Below are positions 26,332 through 35,007 of a stretch of 64,000 nucleotides of DNA, piece by piece (position 1 is the stretch's first letter; each line of letters opens with the position of its first letter). The notes beneath the pieces are model-generated. The model was not told where the DNA came from and searched no databases. It saw only the letters and a program-made list of their open reading frames with translations. The position numbers were made by a program, and so were the translations under genes. The DNA is from PALSA-612 sp963704335 (GTDB lineage Bacteria > Actinomycetota > Thermoleophilia > Gaiellales > Gaiellaceae), in NCBI GenBank assembly GCA_963704335.1, contig OY969889.1, positions 2,790,001-2,854,000 on the forward strand, read 5' to 3'.

Positions 26332-26891
26332 GTGGCGACGATGAATGCGCAGACGACTGCGAACGCCCTCGAGCTTGGAGACGCGGCACCGGAGTTCGAG
26401 GAGCTTCCGGCTGCCGATGGACATCGCTACGGGCTCGCTTCGTTCGCAGAGAGCGCGGTGCTCGTCGTGGTCTTCACCTGCAACGGGTGTCCGACGGTTC
26501 GGGTGTACGACGAGCGGATGATCGCGCTCCAAGAGAAGTACGCGCCACGAGGCGCTCAACTGGTTGCCATCAACTCCAACAACCCCTACCTATCGCCGGC
26601 CGACACCTTCCCGGAGATGGTCGCGAGAGCACGGATGGCCGGATACAACTTCCCGTACCTCCAGGACGGGGAGGGACACGTGGCCAGGAAATACGGAGCC
26701 GTGAGCACGCCCCACGCCTTCGTCTTCGACCGCGACCGCCGGCTTCGCTACCGGGGACGGATCGACGATTCCCGCGATCCGGCCAGCGTGACGAGCTTCG
26801 ACCTCGAGCGGCGCACGTGGCCGATGTGCTGGCAGGCCGACCGGTAGAGGTGCCCGAAACGCAGCCCTTCGGGTGCGCGATCGTCTGGTGA
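26332..26891 (+). CDS. redoxin/thioredoxin-like thiol protein with a C-terminal frame break
   Basis: ALELGDAAPEFEELPAADG and VLVVVFTCNGCPTVRVYDE (redox CNGC) open a redoxin fold. NSNNPYLSPADTFPEM, YNFPYLQDGEGHVARKYG and STPHAFVFDRDRRLRYRG follow. In the annotated frame the protein ends at 26847 with WPMCWQADR. Another frame continues as DVLAGRPVEVPETQPFGCAIVW to 26891, which is the usual C-terminus of this subfamily. A 1-base change at ~26808-26814 therefore replaced about 25 C-terminal residues, including a conserved Cys. The start may be GTG 26332 or ATG 26341; AGGTGG lies before the ATG. Confidence 0.82.
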
Positions 26892-27067
26892 GCGCGCAGG
26901 CGCACCGTAGAAACGTCGGGCGCATGGGGGCGGGTGTTCGAAGAATTGGGGCCTCACCCCGATAGGCCGAGCGCATTCCCCGAGGCAAGCTTGGCGTAGG
27001 CATGCGGGCCGGTCCGCCGAGAACAGCGAACGGCGACGCCCGGATCACGGAGGAAGGGAGCACACTG

Positions 27068-27745
27068 ATGGCACAGGCGCGGCACCTGGCAGCGCCATCT
27101 GTCGACTTCCCCGTCGCTACGACCCCCTTGGATCGGCCCACGCCGCGGCGGGTCGAGCCGGAGGACTGGCTGCGGTTCGAGCAGTCGATGGCCGAGATCT
27201 TCGCGGCCTTCGGGATGAACCTCGAGACACCCGGCACCGAGAGAACGCCGGCTCGGTTCCTGAAGGCTCTGTACGACGCCACCGACGGCTACGAAGGCGA
27301 CCACAAGCTGTTCACCGCGTTCCCGACCGAGTGCCGTCGCGACGACGACTGCCTCGTCAGCCAGATCATCGAAGGGCCGATCCCCTTTTACTCGCTCTGC
27401 GAGCACCACGCCCTGCCTTTCCACGGCTTCGCGCACGTCGGCTACATCGCGCACGAGCGGATCCTCGGCATCTCGAAGTTGACCCGGCTGGTGCGCCTGT
27501 TCGCACGCCGCTTCACCGTGCAGGAGCGCCTCGGCGAGCAGATCGCCGATGCCCTCGTAGACCTGGTGGAGCCGCATGGCGTGGCTGTGCACTTGCAGGC
27601 AGCTCACCTCTGCACGCAGATGCGCGGCGTCCGCGAGGAGCGCTCGAAGACCGTGACGACCTTCTGGCGCGGTCGCTACACGGATGACCCCGACATGCGA
27701 CGCGAGTTCCTGGCCGAGATCGGCAACCGCAAACCCTCCACCTGA
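27068..27745 (+). CDS. folE: GTP cyclohydrolase I
   Basis: From ATG 27068 the product has 225 residues. Zinc and active-site motifs are present: FYSLCEHHALPFHGFAHVGY, ILGISKLTRLVRLFARRF, QERLGEQIADAL and HLCTQMRGVREERSKTVT. The enzyme makes 7,8-dihydroneopterin triphosphate from GTP for folate or other pterins. It is followed 21 bp later by a flavin reductase and a RibD-like reductase. This suggests a dedicated pterin-derived cofactor or redox route rather than the general folate operon. GAAGGGAGCACACTG precedes the start. Confidence 0.93.
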   Translation: MAQARHLAAPSVDFPVATTPLDRPTPRRVEPEDWLRFEQSMAEIFAAFGMNLETPGTERTPARFLKALYDATDGYEGDHKLFTAFPTECRRDDDCLVSQIIEGPIPFYSLCEHHALPFHGFAHVGYIAHERILGISKLTRLVRLFARRFTVQERLGEQIADALVDLVEPHGVAVHLQAAHLCTQMRGVREERSKTVTTFWRGRYTDDPDMRREFLAEIGNRKPST

Positions 27746-27766
27746 GCTGAGAAAGCGAGGAGACCA

Positions 27767-28948
27767 ATGCGCAGCACCCACTACCTGATCGCCGGAGGCG
27801 GCATGACCGCCGACGCGGCCTGCAAAGGCATTCGTGACCTCGACCCCGATGGGGCGATCACTGTCGTTGCGGAAGAGCCCCATTCACCCTACGCCCGCCC
27901 GCCGCTCTCCAAGGCCCTCTGGAAGGGGGACGAGGAGAGCACGATCTGGCGGGACACCGCCGACCGCGGCGTCGAGGTCCGGCTCGGACGCACCATCGTC
28001 GCGCTCGACCTCCAAGCGCGCCGGGCGACCGACGACCGGAGCGAGACGTACGCGTATGAGCAACTGCTGCTTGCCACCGGCGGCCGTCCGCGTCGCCTCC
28101 CCTTCGGCGGGGACGAGGTCATCTACTTCCGAACGCTCGACGACTATCGACGTCTGCGCGCGCTCGTCAGGGAGGACGCACGCTTCCTCGTGATCGGCGG
28201 TGGCTTCATCGGCTCCGAGATCGCGGCGGCGCTCGCGATCAATGGCTGTTCGGTCACGATGGTCTTTCCCGAGCCGGGGATCGGGGCGCGCATCTTTCCG
28301 GCCGAGCTGTCTGCGTTCGTGACGGACTACTACCGCGCACAGGGCATCGAGGTGCTCGCCGGCACGACGGTGACGTCGATCGAGCGGGACAGTGAGAGGA
28401 TGTGTGTGGCGACAGAAGTCGGTCTCACCCTTGAGGCGGACGCGGTCGTCGCAGGTCTCGGGATTGAGCCGAGGGTGGAACTCGCCGCTGACGCCGGCTT
28501 GCCGGTCGACGACGGCATCGTGGTCGACGACCGAGGCCGTGTCGACGGTCACGAGCGGGTCTTTGCCGCCGGCGATGTCGCCCGGTTCCCAGAAGCGGCG
28601 CTCCGCGGTGCCAGGCGCGTCGAGCACGAGGATCACGCGAAGAGCCACGGCCGACGGGTCGGTGCGAACATGGCCGGCGCCGACGAGCCGTACAACCACC
28701 TGCCATTTTTCTACTCCGACCTCTTCGACCTCGGCTACGAGGCCGTCGGCGAGCTTGACAGCCACCTGCGGACGGTCGCCGATTTGAGCGAGCCGGGCGG
28801 GGAGGGCACGGTCTACTACCTGGACGGCGAGGGGCGGCCGCGGGGAGTCCTGCTCTGGAATCTCTTCGGCCGCGTCGAGGCCGCGCGCGACCTGATCCGC
28901 GCGGGCGTTCCCGTCGAGCCGGGAGCGCTCCTAGAGCTGGTCGGGTGA
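27767..28948 (+). CDS. FAD-dependent pyridine nucleotide-disulfide oxidoreductase (ferredoxin reductase type)
   Basis: The protein has 393 residues and is intact. YLIAGGGMTADAACKGI binds FAD and PYARPPLSKALWKGDEE is the family's second mark. FLVIGGGFIGSEIAAAL binds NAD(P)H and ERVFAAGDVARFPE is the C-terminal FAD motif. VEHEDHAKSHGRRVGANMAG completes the reductase fold. GCGAGGAGACC is the ribosome-binding site. It is a paralogue of the broken gene at 17869 and probably feeds electrons from NADH to a ferredoxin or Rieske partner. It overlaps the RibD-like gene by four bases. Confidence 0.92.
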   Translation: MRSTHYLIAGGGMTADAACKGIRDLDPDGAITVVAEEPHSPYARPPLSKALWKGDEESTIWRDTADRGVEVRLGRTIVALDLQARRATDDRSETYAYEQLLLATGGRPRRLPFGGDEVIYFRTLDDYRRLRALVREDARFLVIGGGFIGSEIAAALAINGCSVTMVFPEPGIGARIFPAELSAFVTDYYRAQGIEVLAGTTVTSIERDSERMCVATEVGLTLEADAVVAGLGIEPRVELAADAGLPVDDGIVVDDRGRVDGHERVFAAGDVARFPEAALRGARRVEHEDHAKSHGRRVGANMAGADEPYNHLPFFYSDLFDLGYEAVGELDSHLRTVADLSEPGGEGTVYYLDGEGRPRGVLLWNLFGRVEAARDLIRAGVPVEPGALLELVG

Positions 28949-29784
28949 GCCCGGCCACGGTCATCCGCACCGAGCTCGCCCTACCGCCGCTCGAGCCGCT
29001 CTTCGAAACGGCCGAGCTACCCGAGTTCGATCTGCCGGCCCGGCTGGCGGAGACCTACGGCGGGCCGCTTGGGTTCTCCGAGCCCCGGCTGTACGCCAAC
29101 TTCGTCGCCAGCCTCGACGGCGTCGTCGCCATTCCTGGCGAGATCCACTCCAACCGGATGATCAGCGCACACAGCGAGGCCGACCGGTTCGTAATGGGAC
29201 TCCTCCGCGCGTGCGCGGACGCGGTCCTCGTCGGAGCGCGGACGCTGCGCGCCTCACCGCGGACGCTCTGGACGGCCGAACACGCCTACCCACCGGCCGC
29301 GCCGCTCTATCGCGAGCTGCGCCGCTTGCGCCGACGTCCTCCTCGACCGACGGTGGCCGTGCTCAGCGGCAGCGGCTCGGTCGACCCGCGGCATCCGGCG
29401 CTCGAGGAGGGCGCGCTCGTGCTGACTAGTGAGCGCGGGGCCGCCCGACTGCGCGGTCGTCTTCCCCGCGCAGCGACCATCCTGGCTCTCGGCGCCGAGC
29501 CGGCTATCGATCCTGTCGTCGCGGTCGAGGCCCTCCGCCGACGCGGCCACGAGCTGATCCTCTCCGAGGGAGGACCGACCGCGTTCGGCGCGCTGGTCGC
29601 CGCCGGGCTCGTCGACGAGCTCTTCCTGACGACATCACCGCTTCTGGCCGGCCGCTCCCCGGGCAGCCTGCGACCGGCGCTAGTGGAGCACGCCGAGTTC
29701 CTCCCGGCGAGGACGGTCGAAGGCGAGCTGCTGACGCTCCGGCGCTCCGGATCAGTGCTCTTCGCCCGCTACCGGCTGCGATGA
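28945..29784 (+). CDS. RibD C-terminal-domain (dihydrofolate-reductase-like) protein
   Basis: The protein has 279 residues. LYANFVASLDGVVAIPGE, DRFVMGLLRACADAVLVGA, and HELILSEGGPTAFGALVAAGLVDE are the NADPH- and substrate-binding signatures of the RibD reductase domain. No deaminase domain is present, so it is a stand-alone reductase for a pteridine- or pyrimidine-type substrate. GTG 28945 overlaps the previous stop. Linkage to folE makes a pterin substrate plausible; this is inference. Confidence 0.88.
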   Translation: MSPATVIRTELALPPLEPLFETAELPEFDLPARLAETYGGPLGFSEPRLYANFVASLDGVVAIPGEIHSNRMISAHSEADRFVMGLLRACADAVLVGARTLRASPRTLWTAEHAYPPAAPLYRELRRLRRRPPRPTVAVLSGSGSVDPRHPALEEGALVLTSERGAARLRGRLPRAATILALGAEPAIDPVVAVEALRRRGHELILSEGGPTAFGALVAAGLVDELFLTTSPLLAGRSPGSLRPALVEHAEFLPARTVEGELLTLRRSGSVLFARYRLR

Positions 29785-29869
29785 CCGTCTTTGGCCTGAC
29801 CGCCCGTCGAGCAATGACGAGGTGGTCGCGGTCGTCAGAGCGAGGCTCCACGGGCAGACTGCCTAGGCT

Positions 29870-31471
29870 GTGAACGCGATTGTGCAGCACTTGACCCGGG
29901 GCACCCCGCTCACGGAGGCGGCCTGCCGCCGCCTGACGCTCGCCGCCACGGTCGTCGGCTCCTCCATGGCTTCGGTGACGGCGATCAGTGTTGCCTTGCC
30001 GAAGATCAGGGTCGACTTCGGGATCGGGTTCGGCGCACAGCAGTGGATCATGCTCTCGTACTCGCTCGCACTCGCCTCCCTGTACCTCGTCGCCGGAGCC
30101 CTCGGCGATCGGCTGGGAAGACGGAGGATGTTCATTGCCGGTACGGCCGGTTTTGCGCTTGCCTCGTGCCTGGGGGGGATCGCACCGAGCGCGGCTGTTC
30201 TGATTCTGGCTCGGATCCTTCAGGGCGCGGCGGGCGCTCTTCTGACGACGGGGAGCCTCGGGCTGCTCCGCTCGACGTTCGGCGACGAGAGCGGCCGGGC
30301 GATCGGAGTCTGGGCGACGGGGACCGGAGCGGTGGCTCTGGGCGGTCCGCCGCTTGGAGGAGCGCTGGTCGAATGGGCCTCGTGGCGGTGGATCTTCTTC
30401 CTCAACGTCCCGCTCGCGATTGTCGCGATCTCCCTCGCCTGGGTCGCGCACAGAGGGACCACTCGCCCCAAGACATCAAGCTCGAAGCTCGACGTGCTCG
30501 GGGCAGGGCTCGTCGCATTCGGGATCGGCACTCTCACCTACGGGCTCGTCCAGGTAGGCGAGCAGGGGTTTGCCGACATGTCGTGGATGTTTCTGCTCGC
30601 CGCCGCGAGTCTCGGCGCCTTCATCGCGCGCCAGTGGAGGACGCGCGAGCCCCTGCTCCCGCTGTCGCTCTTTCGCAGCCACGACTTCACCCTCGTCAAC
30701 GTTGCCACCCTCCTCATCTACAGCGCCGTTGGCGGGTCGACGTTCTTCCTAGTTCTCTTCCTGCAATCGGTCGTGGGCTACACCCCCTTTCAGACGGGTC
30801 TCCTTCTCCTTCCCTCGACCGCCGTCATCCTTCTCCTCGCAGCTCGCTTCGGGCGGCTGTCCGACCGCGTTGGCCCGCGATCGTTCCTGATCGTAGGACC
30901 GATGGTCATGTCCGCAGGCATGCTGCTCTGGCTTCGAGTCGACGACCGGAGTCTCCTGGACGGTCTCCTGCCGGGCCTCGTTCTCTACGGCCTGGGGCTC
31001 TCGATGATCGTCGCACCGATCACGTCCGCTGCGCTGACGACCGCACCCGGGCGCTACTCGGGTGTCGCAGCCGGACTCAACTCGACCTTCTCGCGCCTCG
31101 GCAGCCTTCTCGCGATCGCGATTCTCGGTCTGGTGGTATCGCTCGTCTTCGATGCCCGAACCGACGACCCGGACCTCGTCCCGTTCGCTCTCGGCCAGAC
31201 GAGTCCCGAGTTTATCTCCGCCTCGACCGACGCCTTTCATGCCGCGATGATTTTCGCCGCGGCACTCGCGCTCGCGGGATCGCTCACAGCGCTCGGATAC
31301 TCCCGCCTGCCCAAGGAGGCGAACGCCGCAAAAGCGGCCGAGGCACCAGCTTCACCCCTGATCCGTCTCGATCCTGCTTCGCCCGACTGTCCGGCGTCCA
31401 TCGTGCACCGCGAATCCGCAGAGAGCGCCACTGCCGAGGCACAACGATCGGCGCCGCACGGCACGCTATAG
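29870..31471 (+). CDS. MFS drug:H+ antiporter, DHA2 (EmrB/QacA) family
   Basis: The protein has 533 residues with 14 predicted membrane spans. GALGDRLGRRRMFIAGT is the MFS motif A between spans 2 and 3. ARILQGAAGALLTTGSLGL and GGPPLGGALVEWASWRWIF are motifs B/C and the DHA2 signature. FGRLSDRVGPRSFL is the second motif A. The C-terminal ~45 residues are an Ala-rich cytosolic tail. It likely exports hydrophobic drugs or metabolites. The start is GTG 29870. It stands alone between the folE operon and the convergent flavoprotein gene. Confidence 0.9.
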   Translation: MNAIVQHLTRGTPLTEAACRRLTLAATVVGSSMASVTAISVALPKIRVDFGIGFGAQQWIMLSYSLALASLYLVAGALGDRLGRRRMFIAGTAGFALASCLGGIAPSAAVLILARILQGAAGALLTTGSLGLLRSTFGDESGRAIGVWATGTGAVALGGPPLGGALVEWASWRWIFFLNVPLAIVAISLAWVAHRGTTRPKTSSSKLDVLGAGLVAFGIGTLTYGLVQVGEQGFADMSWMFLLAAASLGAFIARQWRTREPLLPLSLFRSHDFTLVNVATLLIYSAVGGSTFFLVLFLQSVVGYTPFQTGLLLLPSTAVILLLAARFGRLSDRVGPRSFLIVGPMVMSAGMLLWLRVDDRSLLDGLLPGLVLYGLGLSMIVAPITSAALTTAPGRYSGVAAGLNSTFSRLGSLLAIAILGLVVSLVFDARTDDPDLVPFALGQTSPEFISASTDAFHAAMIFAAALALAGSLTALGYSRLPKEANAAKAAEAPASPLIRLDPASPDCPASIVHRESAESATAEAQRSAPHGTL

Positions 31472-31510
31472 CCGCATGACCATGAATGTGCGCGCGGGCG
31501 CGGCGCAAAG

Positions 31511-33250
31511 CTACTCGAGCAGACGCCCTGTAACGTCGAGCTCCGGCCCGTCGGCGAGGGCGACGATCGCAGGTGAGGGCCGCGGGATTGGCTCGCCGGC
31601 AATGGTTCGGTCTGCACCCCACACAAGATTCACTTGCAGGGCGTGATCTCGGTCGGGGAAGTCCACGCGGTTGTGTGCACCACGTGTCTCGCGCCGTTCG
31701 AGGGCGCAGTCGAGGGTGGCCCGCGCGGCAAGTAGTGAGCCCTGCAGGTCGAGGGCGTGGGCGAGGTCGTCGTAGCCGGCGATGTCGGGCCGCACCTCCA
31801 GGTCGCGCGCTCGCGCCATGATCTCGTCGAGGCGCACCAGCCCCTCACGGAGGCCGTCCTCGGAGCGCACCACCCCGCCGCACTCGGACATGAGGTCGCG
31901 CACCGCCCGTTGCAGCGGCCGGGGGAACTCTTCACCGCGGCGGGCGAGCAACTCCGTGAGCTCATCGCGGGCGGCGGCGATCGCGGCATGGTCGCGGGCC
32001 TGCACGTCGAGCTGCGCCGACCAGCGTGCTGCCTCGGCGCCGACGATCCGGCCGAAGACAACGGCTTCGGCCAGCGAGTTGCCGCCGAGCCGGTTGGCGC
32101 CGTGCACCCCGCTCGCGCACTCGCCGACCGCATAGAGCCCTTCGACGTCGGTGGCGTGGGTCTCCGCGTCGACCCACACGCCGCCCATCGAATAGTGCGC
32201 TGTCGGGGCGACCTCCATCGGGGTGCTGCTGATGTCGAGCATGGCCAGGTCGATGAACTGCCGGTACATGCGCGGCAATCGGCGCAGCACCACGTCGCGG
32301 TCGAGATGGGAGATGTCGAGCAGAACGCCGCCGTGCTCGGTTCCGCGGCCCTCGGCGATCTCGGTGTAGATGGCCAGGGCGACGCGGTCGCGCGTGGAGA
32401 GCTCGAGCCGCTGCGGGTCGTAGCGCTCCATGAGCCGCTCGCCCGCCGCGTTGCGCAGGATGCCGCCCTCGCCGCGGACGGCTTCGGTTACCAGGGTCCC
32501 TGCCGACTCCTCGGGGAAGACCATCCCGGTCGGGTGGAACTGGACGAACTCCATGTCGCGCAACCGGCAGCCCGCCTCGGCGGCGAGGCGCATCGCGTCG
32601 CCGGTGTTCTCGTCGCGCCGCGAGGACGAGCGGCGCCAGATGCGCGTGTGCCCGCCGGCGGCGAGGACGACCGCATCGGCAACGATCACCCAGCGGCTCC
32701 CATCCTCGACGTCGAAGCCGTAGGCCCCGAACACGCGGCCTTCGTGCACGAGCAGACGGGTGACGTAGACGTCGTCACGCATCGCGACGCCCACCTCGGC
32801 GGCTCGGCGGACCAGTGTCCGCTGGATCTCGCGGCCGGTGTAATCACCTGCGAAGCAGGTACGGCGCCAGCGGTGTGCACCGAAGTAGCGCTGCGTGAGC
32901 CGGCCGTCGTCCTCGCGGGCGAACTGCGCCCCATAGCGCACGAGATCCTCGATCGCATCCGGCGCCCCGCGACAGAGCAGCTCCACTGCCCGGGGATCGG
33001 CGAGCCAGTAGGACTCGCGGAGCGTGTCGGCCGCGTGCTGCTCCCAGCTGTCCTCGGGATCCATCGTCCCCAGTGCAGCGTTGATGCCGCCGGAGGCGAG
33101 CACGGTATGCGCGTCGTCGCGCCGGCGCTTGCCGACGCACAGCACCTGCACACCGCGCTCGGCCAGCTCTATCGCGGCGCGCAAGCCGGCCGCCCCCGTG
33201 CCGATGACCAGTACCGCGGCGGCGGTGCGCCGCTCGTCGGGCTGGGTCAA
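31511..33250 (-). CDS. FAD-dependent dehydrogenase of the FrdA/SdhA/NadB family
   Basis: The protein has 579 residues. VLVIGTGAAGLRAAIELA binds FAD and ASGGINAAL is the covalent/noncovalent flavin loop. EFVQFHPTGM, RGEGGILRN and HYSMGGVWVD are the active-site motifs of fumarate reductase flavoproteins and L-aspartate oxidase. There is no iron-sulfur or membrane-anchor subunit beside it and no NadA or NadC. A soluble L-aspartate-oxidase-like or fumarate-reductase-like enzyme is likely. The two cannot be separated from sequence alone. It lies 16 bp downstream of the OLD-type nuclease gene on the same strand. Confidence 0.88.
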   Translation of the reverse strand: MTQPDERRTAAAVLVIGTGAAGLRAAIELAERGVQVLCVGKRRRDDAHTVLASGGINAALGTMDPEDSWEQHAADTLRESYWLADPRAVELLCRGAPDAIEDLVRYGAQFAREDDGRLTQRYFGAHRWRRTCFAGDYTGREIQRTLVRRAAEVGVAMRDDVYVTRLLVHEGRVFGAYGFDVEDGSRWVIVADAVVLAAGGHTRIWRRSSSRRDENTGDAMRLAAEAGCRLRDMEFVQFHPTGMVFPEESAGTLVTEAVRGEGGILRNAAGERLMERYDPQRLELSTRDRVALAIYTEIAEGRGTEHGGVLLDISHLDRDVVLRRLPRMYRQFIDLAMLDISSTPMEVAPTAHYSMGGVWVDAETHATDVEGLYAVGECASGVHGANRLGGNSLAEAVVFGRIVGAEAARWSAQLDVQARDHAAIAAARDELTELLARRGEEFPRPLQRAVRDLMSECGGVVRSEDGLREGLVRLDEIMARARDLEVRPDIAGYDDLAHALDLQGSLLAARATLDCALERRETRGAHNRVDFPDRDHALQVNLVWGADRTIAGEPIPRPSPAIVALADGPELDVTGRLLE

Positions 33251-33266
33251 AGCTCGCGTCGCCGCC

Positions 33267-34535
33267 TCATCGTTCCGCCCCGGCGAGCGAGATCGCGCGC
33301 TCGGCGACGCGCACGAGCGGCTCGGGCATCTCGGCGGAGGCCCGCGACGCGAACTCTCTCCACGCCCGCTCGGGCTTACGGCTGTGCCCCGCCAAGCCAG
33401 CGACCGCCTCGAAGTCGGGGTCGAGCACGATCGCGCCCTCGTCGCCGGCGCTGTCGGCGATCAGCGCGTTCAGTGCCCGCTCGGCCGCCGCAAGCTTGCC
33501 GCCCGCCTTTCTGTCGCTGTCGTGAACGACGACGAACGGGATCCCGGTCGCCCTGCAGATCCGCGCGAAGAGCGGGATGTTCGGTTTTCCGCCGCACTCG
33601 ATGATCGAGATCGCCGCTCGGTCGACGTCGTGCCCGAGCGCCGAGAACACGAACGGGAGCACGAGCTTCTCCGTCAAGCCCTCGACCAGGACGACTGCGC
33701 GAGCAAGGAAGAGCTCGCTGCGGGCGGCGTCGAACTCGGTCATGACGCGGAAATCCTCGTCGGCGCTGACCGGCTGCGGCTGAAGCGCACGCGTTCCCGT
33801 CTGCGGAAGCCGCTCGACGAAGACAAGTTCATCCAGCCGGGCGACGTTGAGGAAGGCGGGTGAGTGCGTCGAGTAGATGGCCTGGTTGCCAGCGAGCGCG
33901 AATCTACGCAGGAGTCGGTACAGGTAGCGCTGCGCCTGCGGGCGGAGATAAAGCTCCGGCTCCTCGATGAGGAGCAGGAGACCGCTGAGCCCACGCGCAC
34001 AGCAGGACTCGAGCGCGTCGATGACGGAGAGCGCCTGTCCCGTCGACGTGGGCCGGTCATGCGCGAGCGCGGCTCGAAAGATCGCGACGGCCTGCGCCAC
34101 CTCACGTCCTTGTGGGCTGGGCTCGGCCAGCACCGCGCCCGCCCGCGCATCGGCGGGCAGAAAGAGGAGGGGTGGTCCGGCGGGGCCGGTGACGGCGTGG
34201 TGTTCAGGCGTTCCCGTGAGCGAAGCCACGCCGCCGCCGGCAAGCGTCACACGGATCACCACATCTCCGTCGCCACCTGCCGGCGCGTCTGCATTGCTCA
34301 GCGGGGCCGCCGCGGGATCGAGGACGGCACGGATCGCAGCGAGCAGGTTTGACTTGCCGGCGTTCGCCTCGCCGACGAGTGCGCACAGCTGACCTGGCGA
34401 AAACGAGACCTCTCGTGCGCTCCGGAAGCCTCTCACCTCGATTCGGGCGATGCCGAATCGTGGCGCGGTAGGTCCGAGGTGGTCGAAAGGCTTCTGTCGG
34501 TGGCGCTCCGCTGCCCTGCTGCTGCGCGCCATCAC
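33267..34535 (-). CDS. OLD-family ATPase/TOPRIM nuclease
   Basis: The protein has 422 residues. IARIEVRGFRSAREVSF and the Walker A loop GEANAGKS (~55-62) start a RecF/SMC-like ATPase. LLLLIEEPELYLRPQAQRYL is the signature plus Walker B, and AIYSTHSPAFLN the switch region. RAVVLVEGLTEKLVLPFV and FVVVHDSDRKAGG form a TOPRIM nuclease domain at ~280-345. OLD nucleases cut DNA and act in phage defence or repair. No UvrD-like GajB partner is adjacent, so it is a single-gene (class 1-like) form, shorter than most. Its position in an island supports a defence role. Confidence 0.87.
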   Translation of the reverse strand: MMARSSRAAERHRQKPFDHLGPTAPRFGIARIEVRGFRSAREVSFSPGQLCALVGEANAGKSNLLAAIRAVLDPAAAPLSNADAPAGGDGDVVIRVTLAGGGVASLTGTPEHHAVTGPAGPPLLFLPADARAGAVLAEPSPQGREVAQAVAIFRAALAHDRPTSTGQALSVIDALESCCARGLSGLLLLIEEPELYLRPQAQRYLYRLLRRFALAGNQAIYSTHSPAFLNVARLDELVFVERLPQTGTRALQPQPVSADEDFRVMTEFDAARSELFLARAVVLVEGLTEKLVLPFVFSALGHDVDRAAISIIECGGKPNIPLFARICRATGIPFVVVHDSDRKAGGKLAAAERALNALIADSAGDEGAIVLDPDFEAVAGLAGHSRKPERAWREFASRASAEMPEPLVRVAERAISLAGAER

Positions 34536-34542
34536 GGGAAAA

Positions 34543-35007
34543 CTACGCCGTGGGCAGCATCCGCGTCGTGATGGCGATCCGGTTCCAAGCGTTGATCACC
34601 GTGATCGCCCACACCAGCTGGGCGAGTTCGTCCGGCTCGAAGTGCCCACTCGCCTCCTCCCAGACGTCGCGTGGGACGTGCTCATCGCTAATCAGAGTAA
34701 CCGCGTCTGTGAGTGCGAGCGCTGCGCGTTCCCTGTCGTCGAAGAATGGCGCGTCGTGCCAGGCGGCGACAGCGTGGAGGCGACGCTCGGTCTCGCCGGC
34801 CCGGCGCGCGATCTTCGTGTGCTTGTCGATGCAGTACGAGCAGCCGTTCAAGATCGATGCGCGCAGGTTGACGAGTTCCCGTAGGCGTGTGTCGAGCTCG
34901 ACCTCGTCCCCGAGCTTGACGAGCGCGCGGTGGAGCGGCCGCGCGGCGCGGCCGATCTCCATCCGAGGCTCCTCAAATGACGTCGTCGTAGTGGTCATGA
35001 AGTTCAT
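34543..35007 (-). CDS. carboxymuconolactone decarboxylase/AhpD-like protein
   Basis: The protein has 154 residues. LRELVNLRASILNGCSYCIDKHT carries the CxxC-x3-H motif of the AhpD-like alkylhydroperoxidase family. WHDAPFFDDRERAALALTDAV and LVWAITVINAWNRIAI complete the helical fold. The motif suggests a thiol-dependent peroxidase reductase. It overlaps the stress-like gene upstream by four bases. The OLD-type nuclease gene begins 7 bp after it ends, so the three may share a transcript. Confidence 0.9.
   Translation of the reverse strand: MNFMTTTTTSFEEPRMEIGRAARPLHRALVKLGDEVELDTRLRELVNLRASILNGCSYCIDKHTKIARRAGETERRLHAVAAWHDAPFFDDRERAALALTDAVTLISDEHVPRDVWEEASGHFEPDELAQLVWAITVINAWNRIAITTRMLPTA

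Noticed and set aside
31511..33250. A complete succinate dehydrogenase or fumarate reductase operon
   Set aside because: Only the flavoprotein is present; no iron-sulfur or membrane subunits are adjacent.
31757..33604. 615-residue plus-strand frame opposite the flavoprotein gene
   Set aside because: It has no recognisable domain and crosses the ends of two real genes on the other strand.
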